From IMG/VR virus record IMGVR_UViG_3300043331_001086, positions 1-64,000 of that record: a stretch of 64,000 nt of DNA, one strand, 5' to 3'. Shown here one piece after another: positions 26,701-34,638 of the stretch; positions within the stretch are counted from its first letter, which is position 1, and the number at the start of each line of letters is the position of its first letter. The position numbers were made by a program, and so were the translations under genes. Source of the DNA: a virus. The notes under the pieces are model-generated. The model saw only the letters and a program-made list of their open reading frames with translations. It searched no databases and was not told the DNA's origin.

Positions 26701-27103
26701 ACCCCGCTCGGTGCTGACGATCGGGACCTTCGACGTCCCCCACCTCGGCCACGCCTACCTGTTCCGGGAGTGCGAGCGGTTCGGGGCCTTGACCGTCGGG
26801 CTCAACACCGACGCGTTCGTAGAGAGCTACAAGGGTCACGCCCCGGTGTTCCCATGGCACGCCCGCCGGGACCTCATTGCCCGCATGGGGTACCCCGTCG
26901 TCCCCAATCACACGGCGGGGCGCGACCTCATCGACCGGATGCGCCCGCACGTCCTCGTGATCGGCTCGGACTGGGCCCGCCGGGACTACTACGCGCAGAT
27001 CGACGTCGACCAAGACTGGCTCGATGAGCACCGGATCACGATGGTGTACGTCCCCCGGGTCGAGGGCCTGTCCACCACCGAACTCAAGGCGCGGCTCGGG
27101 TGA
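26693..27103 (+). CDS. cytidylyltransferase-family nucleotidyltransferase
   Basis: A 136-aa protein, the length of TagD-like glycerol-3-phosphate cytidylyltransferases. The nucleotide-binding motif GTFDVPHLGH spans residues 11-20 with the catalytic H17-x-x-H20, and the C-terminal LSTTELKARL corresponds to the ISSTxI signature. It would couple an alcohol or sugar phosphate to CTP (or ATP), releasing pyrophosphate. In this cassette it probably activates a building block for the two downstream glycosyltransferases. Overlaps both neighbours slightly. Confidence 0.8.
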   Translation: MREPRSVLTIGTFDVPHLGHAYLFRECERFGALTVGLNTDAFVESYKGHAPVFPWHARRDLIARMGYPVVPNHTAGRDLIDRMRPHVLVIGSDWARRDYYAQIDVDQDWLDEHRITMVYVPRVEGLSTTELKARLG

Positions 27104-27624
27104 CCGTCACCGCCGTGGTCGTCGGTCACGCGGACCCCGCCGGCATGGCCCGCCAGGTCCGGGACATGACGACCCAGACCCGCCCGGCCGACGAGGTGAT
27201 CGTGCTCGGGTGTTGCTTCGAGTCCACCGCGTTCCCGGGTGCCGACGCGGCCGTCGTCGCCGCCCACGTTGAGGACTGGGGCCACCGGCTCTGCGACATG
27301 GGCATCCGCCTCGCGTCCCAGCGGTACGTGCTCCTCGCCGCCTCCGACGACCTCTACGCCCCCACGTTCCTCGAGACCATGGCCGGGCGCGAGGCCGACG
27401 TGATCTACGGGGACTACTGGACGCACCTCCTGCCCGGCGTGATCGTGTCGCGGCCCGAGGTGGGCAAGATCACGCGGGGCAGCTTCCTCGTGCGCACCGA
27501 GCTCGCGCAGCGGGTCGGGTACCGGCACCGCGAGTACCACGCCGATGGCCTGTTCGTGGACGACCTCATGGCCGCCGGCGCGGTCGCCGAGCACGTCCCC
27601 GGCGTGCTCTACTGGCACCGATGA
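27100..27624 (+). CDS. glycosyltransferase family 2-like (GT-A) protein
   Basis: A 174-aa protein with GTG overlapping the previous stop. The N-terminal VVVGHADPAGMARQVRDM and DEVIVLGC strands are followed by a short DxD-like motif in LLAASDDLYAP, then YGDYW. This is the GT-A nucleotide-sugar fold in minimal form. It is short for the family (usually 230-300 aa), so it may be a reduced enzyme or a partner of the next glycosyltransferase. Confidence 0.7.
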   Translation: MTVTAVVVGHADPAGMARQVRDMTTQTRPADEVIVLGCCFESTAFPGADAAVVAAHVEDWGHRLCDMGIRLASQRYVLLAASDDLYAPTFLETMAGREADVIYGDYWTHLLPGVIVSRPEVGKITRGSFLVRTELAQRVGYRHREYHADGLFVDDLMAAGAVAEHVPGVLYWHR

Positions 27625-27634
27625 GGAGGGCGGC

Positions 27635-28738
27635 GTGAAGGTCTGGATCTACCCCCTCGACCCGTGGGGGTGCGGGCACTACCGGATGTTCTGGCCGGGG
27701 CACGCCGTCGCCGAGGCCGACGACCTCGACGTCGACGCGCTGGTGATCACCCCGGACCTCCGGAAGGTGACTCTCAACCTCGGCTTGCAGGGCGAGGTGT
27801 CCTCCGAGGAGTTCCCCGCGGTCGAGGGTGACGTCGTGGTGTTCCAGCGGCCGACCGGCGCGTTCATGCCCCGGGTCGTGCAGCTGCTACAGGCCCGGGG
27901 TGTCGCGGTGGTCATCGACATGGACGACGACCTCTCCTGCATTCACCCGCGCAACCCGGCGTTCGCACTCCACCACCCGCGCGACGGCCGGTCCCACCAC
28001 TCGTGGAAGCACGCCGCGGAGACGTGCCGGGTCGCCACGCTCGTGACCGTCACCACCCCCGCGCTCGCCCAGCGGTACGGGGCCCATGGCCGGGTGGCCG
28101 TGATCCCGAACTTCGTGCCCCGCAAGTACCTCGACGTCGACCACGAGGACTCGGCGGACATCGGGTGGGGCGGCGCCGTGTTCTCGCACCCCGACGACCT
28201 GCAACAGGTCGGCCACGCGATCCAGCGCCTGGTCGCCGAGGGGCATGTGTTCCGGACCGTCGGCGAGCCCGACGGGGTAGGGGCCGCGCTCGGTCTCGAC
28301 CGCGACCCACCGTCGACCGGCCCCGTGCCCATGGACCAGTACCCGGCGTCGATCGGCACGTTCGGGATCGGCATCGCGCCCCTCGCGGACACCCAGTTCA
28401 ACCGGGCGAAGTCCCGTCTCAAGCCCCTCGAATACAGCGCCGTGGGTGTCCCCTGGGTGGGCTCGGACCTGCCCGACTACCGGGCCTACCACACCCAGGG
28501 ATGCGGCGTGATCGTGCGCCGTCCCCGCGACTGGGAACGGGTGCTCCGGTCCCTGGCCCGCGACCCTGCCCGCCGGGTCGAGCTCTCCGCGGTGGGGCGC
28601 GAGGTGGCCGCCCGGAACACCCTCGAGGGGAACGCCTGGCGTTGGGCCGAGGCGTGGACCCGTGCCGCGGACCTCGCGCCGTCGGTCCGCCCGCCGGCAC
28701 CCACTCGCACCGAGTGGTCGCTGCCCGGTCTGCGGTGA
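27635..28738 (+). CDS. glycosyltransferase family 4-like (GT-B) protein
   Basis: A 367-aa protein with GTG start after GAGGAGGG. The N-terminal Rossmann domain opens with KVWIYPLDPWGCGHYRM, and VVIDMDDDLSCIH and VAVIPNFVP are typical of phage GT4 enzymes. The C-terminal donor-binding domain carries KSRLKPLEYSAVGVPWVGSD, where the E of the LEY segment corresponds to the second E of the GT4 EX7E motif. Expected to transfer a nucleotide-activated sugar to virion proteins or another acceptor. It closes the sugar cassette. Confidence 0.8.
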   Translation: MKVWIYPLDPWGCGHYRMFWPGHAVAEADDLDVDALVITPDLRKVTLNLGLQGEVSSEEFPAVEGDVVVFQRPTGAFMPRVVQLLQARGVAVVIDMDDDLSCIHPRNPAFALHHPRDGRSHHSWKHAAETCRVATLVTVTTPALAQRYGAHGRVAVIPNFVPRKYLDVDHEDSADIGWGGAVFSHPDDLQQVGHAIQRLVAEGHVFRTVGEPDGVGAALGLDRDPPSTGPVPMDQYPASIGTFGIGIAPLADTQFNRAKSRLKPLEYSAVGVPWVGSDLPDYRAYHTQGCGVIVRRPRDWERVLRSLARDPARRVELSAVGREVAARNTLEGNAWRWAEAWTRAADLAPSVRPPAPTRTEWSLPGLR

Positions 28739-28764
28739 TCCGTCCGCGCGCTGCGTCGAGAGCG

Positions 28765-28770
28765 TACGAT
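28765..28770 (+). promoter_or_regulatory. TACGAT -10 element, leaderless start of lysis operon
   Basis: TACGAT lies seven bases before the GTG at 28778. A CGCGCGCT box occurs 12 bases upstream (28745-28752). This site probably drives the lysis operon. Confidence 0.45.
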
Positions 28771-28777
28771 GCGTGCC

Positions 28778-29062
28778 GTGCCACCCACCGACGACCCCGG
28801 ATCCCCGTTCGGCCCCACCGTCACACCCGCCGACGCGGACGCCCTCGACGCGCTCGCCGACGCCGGGATCGGCGAAGGGGACTTCGGCGAGGATCACGCC
28901 ACCCCCGCAGACCTCCTCGAACTCCACGAGGTGCTCGAATGGGAGACCGCCGTCGGAGGGGGCATCGCGGTCCCGGCCGACGGCACCCTGTCCCCACCCA
29001 TCGTGGGTGACGGGACCGGCGAGGCCCTCCCCCCGGTCGAGGAGGACGACGATGCCTCGTGA
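28778..29062 (+). CDS. acidic hypothetical protein before endolysin
   Basis: A 94-aa acidic protein (frame could start at the ATG at 28769). GTG at 28778 is preferred because it sits seven bases after TACGAT. The protein is rich in Asp, Glu, Pro and Gly with one helix (ADLLELHEVLEWETAV) and no membrane segment. It overlaps the endolysin start by 11 bp. Function unknown; possibly a lysis or late-gene accessory. Confidence 0.6.
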   Translation: MPPTDDPGSPFGPTVTPADADALDALADAGIGEGDFGEDHATPADLLELHEVLEWETAVGGGIAVPADGTLSPPIVGDGTGEALPPVEEDDDAS

Positions 29063-29855
29063 CCTCGGCGGCGGTGTCCAGCTGATCCTGCGGTCGGAGT
29101 GGGGTGCCCGCGCTCCTCGGAGCCGTACCCCGTTCACTGCCGACCGCGGGTCCACGGCCCACTGGGAAGGGCCCCACATGGGTAGCTTCCCCCACACCAG
29201 TTGCGCGTCGAAGGTCCGAGGCATCCAGAACTTCCACATGGACGGCCAGGGATGGTCGGACATCGCCTACACGGCGCTGGTGTGCCCCCACGGGTTCGTG
29301 TTCGAGGGCCGGTGGGTCGGGATCCGCACCGCGGCCAACGGGACCACCGCCGGCAACGACGGCTGGTACGCGATCTGCTACCTCGGCGGCGAGGGCGACG
29401 TGTTCACGTCCGCGGCGAAGCGGGCGTTCGATGCGGCCTTCGACTACCTCGACGCCAGCGGCGGCGCCGGACCCGACGAGAACTGCCACCGCGACCACAA
29501 GCCCACCGCCTGCCCAGGCGACACGATCTGCGCGTGGGTACGCGCCGGGTCGACGCCACCCGGCTCGCTTCCCCCACCCGTTCCCGAGGAGGACGACATG
29601 CCCCGACCCGTGCTCTGCCGAGACAGCGCGAACAAGCTGTGGCTGCTCGACGGCCAGACCCGGCGCTTCATCCACGACGACGACGTGGACGAGGTGCGCC
29701 GGTTCTTCAACCCTCAGCAGGACTCCGACGGGCGTGCCTTCACGGACCTGCCCGACGGGTTCATCCACAATCACCCCGACATCGGCGTGATCGCGACCAC
29801 CTCCCTGATCCTCGGGGAGACCGCCGAGGACGTCGACACCCTCGTCGGCGAGTAG
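29052..29855 (+). CDS. N-acetylmuramoyl-L-alanine amidase endolysin
   Basis: A 267-aa endolysin of the amidase_2/PGRP fold. Zinc ligands are predicted at H37 (TAHWEGP), H146 and C154 (HRDHKPTACPGD); GWSDIAYTALVCPHG is the conserved core. It cleaves the amide between N-acetylmuramic acid and L-alanine in peptidoglycan. After a Pro-rich linker (GSLPPPVPEEDD) a C-terminal ~90-aa domain (LCRDSANKLWLLDGQTRRF) probably binds the cell wall. No signal peptide, so release depends on the holin-like proteins encoded next. Confidence 0.85.
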   Translation: MPRDLGGGVQLILRSEWGARAPRSRTPFTADRGSTAHWEGPHMGSFPHTSCASKVRGIQNFHMDGQGWSDIAYTALVCPHGFVFEGRWVGIRTAANGTTAGNDGWYAICYLGGEGDVFTSAAKRAFDAAFDYLDASGGAGPDENCHRDHKPTACPGDTICAWVRAGSTPPGSLPPPVPEEDDMPRPVLCRDSANKLWLLDGQTRRFIHDDDVDEVRRFFNPQQDSDGRAFTDLPDGFIHNHPDIGVIATTSLILGETAEDVDTLVGE

Positions 29856-29918
29856 GACCACACCCCCCTCGATCTGTCCGTGGGCGGCCAGGGACGTGAG
29901 GCCCAGACCAGGTGAGCC

Positions 29919-30137
29919 GTGACCCAGGTATCGGAATCGACCCGTTCATCAACGTGGCTGGACGTGGTAACGGTGCTGACGTGCCTCGGCTTGATCGCGT
30001 TCGAGGTGGTGGCCCGTACTGGTCGGACCTCGGTGCTGTTGGCACTCACCGGGCTGATCCTGTCTCTGGCGACCCGCCGGGTAGACCGGCGGCGCGATCG
30101 GGTAGAACGGGAAGCACGCGACGCGGAGGGCGAGTGA
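29919..30137 (+). CDS. small membrane protein, holin candidate
   Basis: A 72-aa protein with two hydrophobic segments (WLDVVTVLTCLGLIAFEVVA and VLLALTGLILSLA) and a highly charged C-terminal tail (RRVDRRRDRVEREARDAEGE). Small size, two membrane spans and a basic/charged tail right after an endolysin fit a class II holin. GTG start at 29919; stop overlaps the next GTG. Confidence 0.65.
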   Translation: MTQVSESTRSSTWLDVVTVLTCLGLIAFEVVARTGRTSVLLALTGLILSLATRRVDRRRDRVEREARDAEGE

Positions 30138-30247
30138 ACGTGCTGTCCCTGTGGGTGCTCGAGGAGCACCCTCTCACCACGCTGCTGTTCGTAGTCATGG
30201 CCGTGGCCGTCGTCGCCGCCGAGCTCGCGGGGGTCCGGTGGCGGTGA
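30134..30247 (+). CDS. 37-aa single-span membrane protein
   Basis: A very short gene with GTG overlapping the upstream TGA by 4 bp. The product has one membrane helix (LLFVVMAVAVVAAELAGV) after a short N-terminus. Tight coupling on both sides and membrane character suggest a lysis accessory, for example a holin modulator. Confidence 0.55.
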   Translation: MNVLSLWVLEEHPLTTLLFVVMAVAVVAAELAGVRWR

Positions 30248-30612
30248 ACGACCCGGACGCCGAGGCCGAGGAGCCGCCGGGGTGGGGCCGACGTGTCCTG
30301 CGGTCGGTCGGGCGGTTCCTCGGCCACGGCACCGTCGCCGTGGTGATCGTCGTGGTCGTCGGCGTGGCCGGGTTCTGGCGCATCGAGAACGAGATCCGAG
30401 ACCGGCAGGCCCAGGACTGCATTGACGACTGGGCCCGGGTCGACGGTGGCCGCGAGGCCGTGGCCGAGACGATCGAGGTGCTGATCCGGGTGTTCCCGGA
30501 CGCCGACCCCGAGGTGGTCGCCCGGGCCCGCCGCGAAGCCGAAGCGGCCGGGCGGGAAATCCCGCTCCCGGCCTGTGACCTCGACGCCGCCCTATCCCGG
30601 GACGGCGACTAA
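30244..30612 (+). CDS. membrane-anchored lysis-region protein
   Basis: A 122-aa protein. GTG at 30244 (4-bp overlap) is chosen; GTG at 30238 is in frame as well. One strong transmembrane segment (TVAVVIVVVVGVAGFW, residues ~30-48) is followed by an extended helical ectodomain with two cysteines (DCIDDW, PACDLD). The topology recalls spanins or other envelope-spanning lysis factors, but the family is not recognised. Confidence 0.55.
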   Translation: MNDPDAEAEEPPGWGRRVLRSVGRFLGHGTVAVVIVVVVGVAGFWRIENEIRDRQAQDCIDDWARVDGGREAVAETIEVLIRVFPDADPEVVARARREAEAAGREIPLPACDLDAALSRDGD

Positions 30613-30633
30613 CCCACCACGGGGAGGACCATC

Positions 30634-30981
30634 GTGGAACCGCTCACCCTTGTCGCCCTGGCGCTGCTGGCCGCGAAGGGCGTCAGCACCGTCAAGTACG
30701 CGCTCGCCCGCGACTTCGCGTCGACCTCGACACAGGTGCTGTCGTGGGCCTTCGGCGTGGCCGTGATCGCGCTCGCCGCCCAGGCCGACATCGCCGCCGG
30801 GCTCGACATCGCCGGCACGCCGCTCGGGCAGCTGGACTTCCCGTCGCAGATCTTCGTCGGCCTGAGCCTCGGCTCGGCGGGGTCGACGGTCGTGGACTTC
30901 CGGAAGGCCATCGACCAGTCCGATTCGGCCCGGGAGCCCGCGCTCGGCGGCGGGCCCGTTCCGCCTGCCCAGGCTGCCTAG
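30634..30981 (+). CDS. small membrane protein, holin-like
   Basis: A 115-aa protein with GTG start after GGGGAGG. Hydrophobic segments span residues ~4-20 (LTLVALALLAAKGV), ~35-53 (VLSWAFGVAVIALAAQ) and ~75-90. The C-terminus is Gly/Pro-rich. It is the last gene of the lysis operon before the terminator and is a second holin candidate. Confidence 0.6.
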   Translation: MEPLTLVALALLAAKGVSTVKYALARDFASTSTQVLSWAFGVAVIALAAQADIAAGLDIAGTPLGQLDFPSQIFVGLSLGSAGSTVVDFRKAIDQSDSAREPALGGGPVPPAQAA

Positions 30982-31043
30982 CGGCTACACTCGACCCCTG
31001 CCGCCGTCGTGCGGTGTCCTCAAGGGGTTGAGGGAGTCATGCG

Positions 31044-31072
31044 AGCACCCCCGGGTTCGTCCCGGGGGTGCT
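31044..31072. terminator. bidirectional intrinsic terminator
   Basis: A perfect 12-bp stem AGCACCCCCGGG/CCCGGGGGTGCT with a 5-nt loop sits between the end of the plus-strand lysis operon and the end of the minus-strand operon, so it can serve both. The plus-strand sequence after the stem is GCGCGTCT, shared with the terminator before the terminase genes. Confidence 0.75.
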
Positions 31073-31078
31073 GCGCGT

Positions 31079-31252
31079 CTACTGGCCTGTCGCTCGCCGT
31101 CGTGAGGTGTCGCGGTTGGGGTGGTGGTGCCGGAACCGTTCGGCGCACTTGTTGCAGAGCCACGACCCGTTGGCCGCGATCCACCTGAGCCGACCTCGAC
31201 GTCGGCCGTTGCAGTGCTCGCACCTCGACGGACGCGCCGTCGGGGTGGGCAT
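31079..31252 (-). CDS. 57-aa zinc-finger protein
   Basis: A short minus-strand gene whose ATG overlaps the stop of the SGNH lipoprotein gene (TGATG). The product has two Cys pairs, C11-E-H-C14 and C33-N-K-C36, separated by a basic segment (NGRRRGRLRWIAANGSW), and a His-rich stretch (RHHHPN). This is a four-Cys zinc finger on a basic background, likely binding nucleic acid. It is coupled to the lipoprotein gene and ends just before the terminator. Confidence 0.6.
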   Translation of the reverse strand: MPTPTARPSRCEHCNGRRRGRLRWIAANGSWLCNKCAERFRHHHPNRDTSRRRATGQ

Positions 31253-31935
31253 CAGCACGCCTGGGTGGTGAGCGCGTGCCGGGCTTCGACGGTCCGGTGG
31301 TCCCCGGCGTGGATCCCGTCGACCAGGAACAGGCCCTGCCCGTCGACGGCTCCCCGCCAGTCGAGGGTGCAGTCCACCCGATCAGCCGGGAGGCCGGTGA
31401 GCCAGCTGCGGGCCTGGTCGACCTCGGCCAGCACGCCGGGGAACGTGACCTCGGCGGGCTGGGTGAAGTGGGGGAGGATCACGATGACGTCGGTGGTGCG
31501 GGGGACCGCGGCGATCACCCACGACCACACCGCCTCATCGGCGCTGTCCCATCCGCCAGTCCACGTGCCGGCGTCGTTCGACCCGAGGGCCAGGGTGATG
31601 GACCGGGGTCGGGTCTGCGCGGCGGTGATCACCTGGGACGCCCAGTGGGACAAGGGCGCGCCGGCGAGGGCGTGCCAGATGTGGCCGTCGCCCTGGGTGA
31701 GTCCCGCGGCGACGACCTGCGCGCCGAGGCTGTCGGCGAACACGTGCCGGTCGGGGGAGGTGGGCACCGCGGTCGTTGTGGTGGTCGGCCGGACCGTGGT
31801 GGTCGTCGGCCTGGGGACCGGGTTGGGGACCGGGGTGGGGCGGCACGCCGCGGCCCCGGTGAACAGGAAGGTGAGCACCAGGCCGAGGGCCAGGGCCACC
31901 AGTCGGGTGGGTCTGGGGTTGGGGTGTGTGGTCAT
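31252..31935 (-). CDS. SGNH hydrolase-like lipoprotein
   Basis: A 227-aa protein with a lipoprotein signal: basic N-terminus, hydrophobic core LVALALGLVLTFLF and lipobox TGAAAC with Cys31. A Pro/Thr-rich spacer (PRPTTTTVRPTTTTTAVP) follows, then an SGNH-like domain: FADSLG as the nucleophile block, LALGSND as the oxyanion block and DGIHAGD as the Asp/His block. It would be anchored outside the host membrane and hydrolyse esters there. The gene has its own promoter and leaderless ATG. A role in superinfection exclusion or envelope remodelling is inferred. Confidence 0.75.
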   Translation of the reverse strand: MTTHPNPRPTRLVALALGLVLTFLFTGAAACRPTPVPNPVPRPTTTTVRPTTTTTAVPTSPDRHVFADSLGAQVVAAGLTQGDGHIWHALAGAPLSHWASQVITAAQTRPRSITLALGSNDAGTWTGGWDSADEAVWSWVIAAVPRTTDVIVILPHFTQPAEVTFPGVLAEVDQARSWLTGLPADRVDCTLDWRGAVDGQGLFLVDGIHAGDHRTVEARHALTTQAC

Positions 31936-31943
31936 GGCGGACC

Positions 31944-31959
31944 ACGATACCAGCGCGCT
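31944..31959 (-). promoter_or_regulatory. AGCGCGCT box with TATCGT -10, minus strand
   Basis: Reading the minus strand, AGCGCGCT (31959-31952, inside the longer palindrome CCAGCGCGCTGG) precedes TATCGT (31949-31944), and the lipoprotein ATG follows after eight bases. A complete example of the box plus leaderless arrangement. Confidence 0.55.
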
Positions 31960-31991
31960 GGGGTCCCGAGCAGCCACCCGCCCGGGACCCC
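31960..31991 (-). terminator. hairpin ending the recombination operon
   Basis: A perfect 9-bp stem GGGGTCCCG/CGGGACCCC with a 14-nt loop lies directly after the stop of the 98-aa gene (minus strand) and directly before the lipoprotein promoter. It probably separates the two minus-strand transcription units. Confidence 0.55.
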
Positions 31992-32006
31992 AGCGTCCCC
32001 GGCTGG

Positions 32007-32303
32007 CTAGCCCGCCGACGGCGGGGGCGGGTCGAGTACGTACTCGGTCCGCTGGTGCCGGTACTGGCGGCGGCGCCCGATCTGTCGTAGCTGCCAGCGC
32101 TGCCCCGCCACGGCCACCGACAGGTCGGGCCCGTCGCACTCGAGGGGCTCGACCACGGTGAGCCGGATGTCGGCCAGCCGGTGCCGCAACTCCCGGATGG
32201 CGTCGGCGGCGTCGTCGCGGACCTCGCGCACCGCCTCGTCGGAGTCGACGCCGGTGACCGGGTCGAGACGGGCCAGGATGTCGGCGAGGGTCGCGGCGTC
32301 CAT
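32007..32303 (-). CDS. hypothetical protein downstream of RecT-like gene
   Basis: A 98-aa protein with ATG overlapping the RecT-like stop (TGATG). It has an N-terminal helical region (DAADAIRELRHRLADIRLTV) and a C-terminal beta/basic part (QRWQLRQIGRRRQYRHQRTE). The coupling suggests a recombination or ssDNA-handling partner. Family unknown. Confidence 0.6.
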   Translation of the reverse strand: MDAATLADILARLDPVTGVDSDEAVREVRDDAADAIRELRHRLADIRLTVVEPLECDGPDLSVAVAGQRWQLRQIGRRRQYRHQRTEYVLDPPPPSAG

Positions 32304-33862
32304 CAGAACGGCTCCTCGCCGCGATCCTCGAGAACGGGGTTGGGGGGCGGGGCGATGGCGTCGAGGCGGTTCCACGTGAGGAGCATCCGCCGGTAGTCGA
32401 TCGGTGACCCGGCGAGCATCTCGGGATCGACCCCGTGGTCGTCGGTCAGCGCCTTGTTGAGCTTCGAGTGATGGAGGCCCTTCACCTCGTCCGCGATGCG
32501 GGCGACGTCGGCCGGGTCGATCGACGCGGCCCGGTCCCGGACGGCCTGGCTCATGGCGGTCAGCCGCTCGCCCCAGTCCTCGGGGGCCGGGTCCTCGGGC
32601 GTCTCCGGATCGGGGGCCTGTGTGTCCGCTGGGGGATCGTCGGGGGTGTCGGTACCCTCCACCCCCTCCGCGGGGCTGTCCGGGCCGTGTGGCGGCTCTG
32701 GTGCGGTGTCTGTGGCAGTGGGCGCGGGCCCCTGCGCGCCACGGACCAGCGCGGTGACCGATTCGGCCACCTCCTCGAGCAGCCATGCCCGCTGGGCGTC
32801 CAGGTCCACGCCGCTGGCGCGGGCCTTCGCCTCGAACCCGTTGACCATCGACTTCGCCGTGCGCAGCTGGCGCGGGTTGAGGAGCCGCACCGGGATCGGG
32901 TTCCCGTCGCGGGTGAGCGCGGTCGTCGCCACCCACCGCTCGCGGACCTCGGCGCGCAACCCCTCGGGCAGAGCGTTGAGGCGCACCCACACGTCCCAGA
33001 GCTCGTCGGCCGGGGCCGGCGCGTTCGCGGCCGCCTCGTGCTCGGCGCGCTCGGCCTGCGGGTCGGTCCACCCGGCCGGGAGCGCCACGGTCCCCGGGTC
33101 GAGGGGGAGCCCCTCCTCGTCGGTGACCGCGCCGAGTTCGTCGGGGGAGTAGAGGCCGAGCCCGACCTCGGGGAAGTAGTCATCGACGCAGTACCCGCGA
33201 GCCCGCTGCCAGAGCATCCGGGCCGGGTAGTTCCGATAGTTGTCCTTGCACCCGCACGTGTCGACGGTCCACGACCGGCCGTCACGGCTGGTGCGCGTGA
33301 CCTTCTTGATGTCGTGCTCGAACGGGGTGCAAGTGTTGCCGGCGAGACCGGCCAGCTGCGCGTCCTGCCACGAGAAGATCGACGGTGGGCCCAGCTGCTG
33401 GCCGTCGGGTCCGTACGGCACCGCCCCGGCGGACTCGGGCCCGTTGTCGGGGTGAGGCACGATGTACCCCAGGCCCTTCCGACGGAGCAGGGCGTTGAGG
33501 AGCTTCGGCGCCAGGGTCGGGCGGCCGTCGACCACGTACACCGTGCGCAGCGCGCCGGCCGGGCCGATCCCGAGTTCCCGGGCGGTCATCAGGATGAGGA
33601 GGGCGTTGTACGGCTTGCCGCGCACACCGTCGGGGGCCAGGTCCGACAGGGACAGCATCCGGGCCTGCACGCACAGGTTGAGGAACTCGTCCCGTCCGGC
33701 CATGCCCGGGTCGGTGAGCGCGACCTCGGCGGCGGCTTCGATGGCCCGGGCCGCCGAGTCCCAGCGCTCGACGTCAGCCGGGGCGTCGGGCTGGTCGGGC
33801 ATCACCTCGGGGGTGATCGGGTCGTCGTCGGCGGGCGCGGGGGCCGCGTCGGTCGTGGACAT
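32303..33862 (-). CDS. RecT-like single-strand annealing protein
   Basis: A 519-aa protein; ATG at 33862 is preferred over 33898 because GAGAGGTG lies seven bases upstream. Residues ~60-240 follow RecT-type annealing proteins: ARMLSLSDLAPDGVRGKPYN, ALLILMTARELGIGPAGALR, then NYPARMLWQRARGYCVDDYF and PEVGLGLYSPDEL. The C-terminal half is Pro/Asp-rich linker plus a short helical domain. It anneals complementary single strands in phage recombination. It is longer than usual (250-350 aa). No dedicated partner exonuclease is recognised in this operon. Confidence 0.7.
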   Translation of the reverse strand: MSTTDAAPAPADDDPITPEVMPDQPDAPADVERWDSAARAIEAAAEVALTDPGMAGRDEFLNLCVQARMLSLSDLAPDGVRGKPYNALLILMTARELGIGPAGALRTVYVVDGRPTLAPKLLNALLRRKGLGYIVPHPDNGPESAGAVPYGPDGQQLGPPSIFSWQDAQLAGLAGNTCTPFEHDIKKVTRTSRDGRSWTVDTCGCKDNYRNYPARMLWQRARGYCVDDYFPEVGLGLYSPDELGAVTDEEGLPLDPGTVALPAGWTDPQAERAEHEAAANAPAPADELWDVWVRLNALPEGLRAEVRERWVATTALTRDGNPIPVRLLNPRQLRTAKSMVNGFEAKARASGVDLDAQRAWLLEEVAESVTALVRGAQGPAPTATDTAPEPPHGPDSPAEGVEGTDTPDDPPADTQAPDPETPEDPAPEDWGERLTAMSQAVRDRAASIDPADVARIADEVKGLHHSKLNKALTDDHGVDPEMLAGSPIDYRRMLLTWNRLDAIAPPPNPVLEDRGEEPF

Positions 33863-33919
33863 GGGGGGCACCTCTCGGGGTTGGGGGTCTGTGGACATTG
33901 TGCCAGGGGGGTGTGACAG

Positions 33920-34603
33920 CTAGGCCGGGGTGGCCTTGAACACCCGGCGGGTCGCCACCTGCATGACCATCTGCGGGAGCGGGGTCGTGTAGATCTCGCC
34001 GGTCTCCGGGTCGGGTTCCTCGACCGTGGCCTGCACGTATCGCCATCCCTCCTCGGGCGGCAGGGGGACCGCGGCGTCGTCACCGGGGACGGCGGCCGCC
34101 TTGATCGCGGCCTTCGGCACCTTCCGGACGGTCTCGATCTGCACGAACTCCTCGTGGCCGGTGTCGATGAGCGCGCCCGCCACGGCGTCGGTGTCGTCGG
34201 TGAGGAAGATCAACCGGGGCTGGCCGGGGCGCAACGTCACCTGCCCGGCGGGCAGCTTCCACGTCACCTGCCCGGTCGCGTCGTGGACCTGGCGGGCCCA
34301 CCCTTCGAGCAGCGCGCCCATCCGCTCGCGCTCCCCGTTGATGACCTCGAGCCGCTCGGCGGCCCACGCCTCGACCGCGGCCCGGCGGGCCTTGACCACC
34401 GAGTCGACCTCGGCGGCCTTCCGGTCGAGGCGACCGATGCGGGCGAGGAGACGATCTGCGACCTCGGCGTCGGGGGTGCCGGGCCCGAGCGTGTCGTCGT
34501 CGCCGGGGTCCGACAGGCCGATCAGCCAGTCGTCAAGATCGGTCTCAAGGGCCGGGTCGGTGACATACCCGACGTCCTGGTCGGGGTGGGGAACGACGGC
34601 CAT
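33920..34603 (-). CDS. Gam-like host-nuclease inhibitor
   Basis: A 227-aa protein with ATG after CCGGAGGTG. A long helical segment (RLLARIGRLDRKAAEVDSVV, RRAAVEAWAAERLEVINGER) is followed by the beta hairpin VTWKLPAGQVTLRPGQPRL, the arrangement of Mu Gam-type DNA-end-binding proteins. Such proteins protect linear phage DNA from RecBCD/AddAB-like nucleases. Pairing with the RecT-like gene supports this. The C-terminal ~50 residues are extra. Confidence 0.65.
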   Translation of the reverse strand: MAVVPHPDQDVGYVTDPALETDLDDWLIGLSDPGDDDTLGPGTPDAEVADRLLARIGRLDRKAAEVDSVVKARRAAVEAWAAERLEVINGERERMGALLEGWARQVHDATGQVTWKLPAGQVTLRPGQPRLIFLTDDTDAVAGALIDTGHEEFVQIETVRKVPKAAIKAAAVPGDDAAVPLPPEEGWRYVQATVEEPDPETGEIYTTPLPQMVMQVATRRVFKATPA

Positions 34604-34638
34604 GGGGCACCTCCGGGTGTCCGGATCGGGGGCCCACC

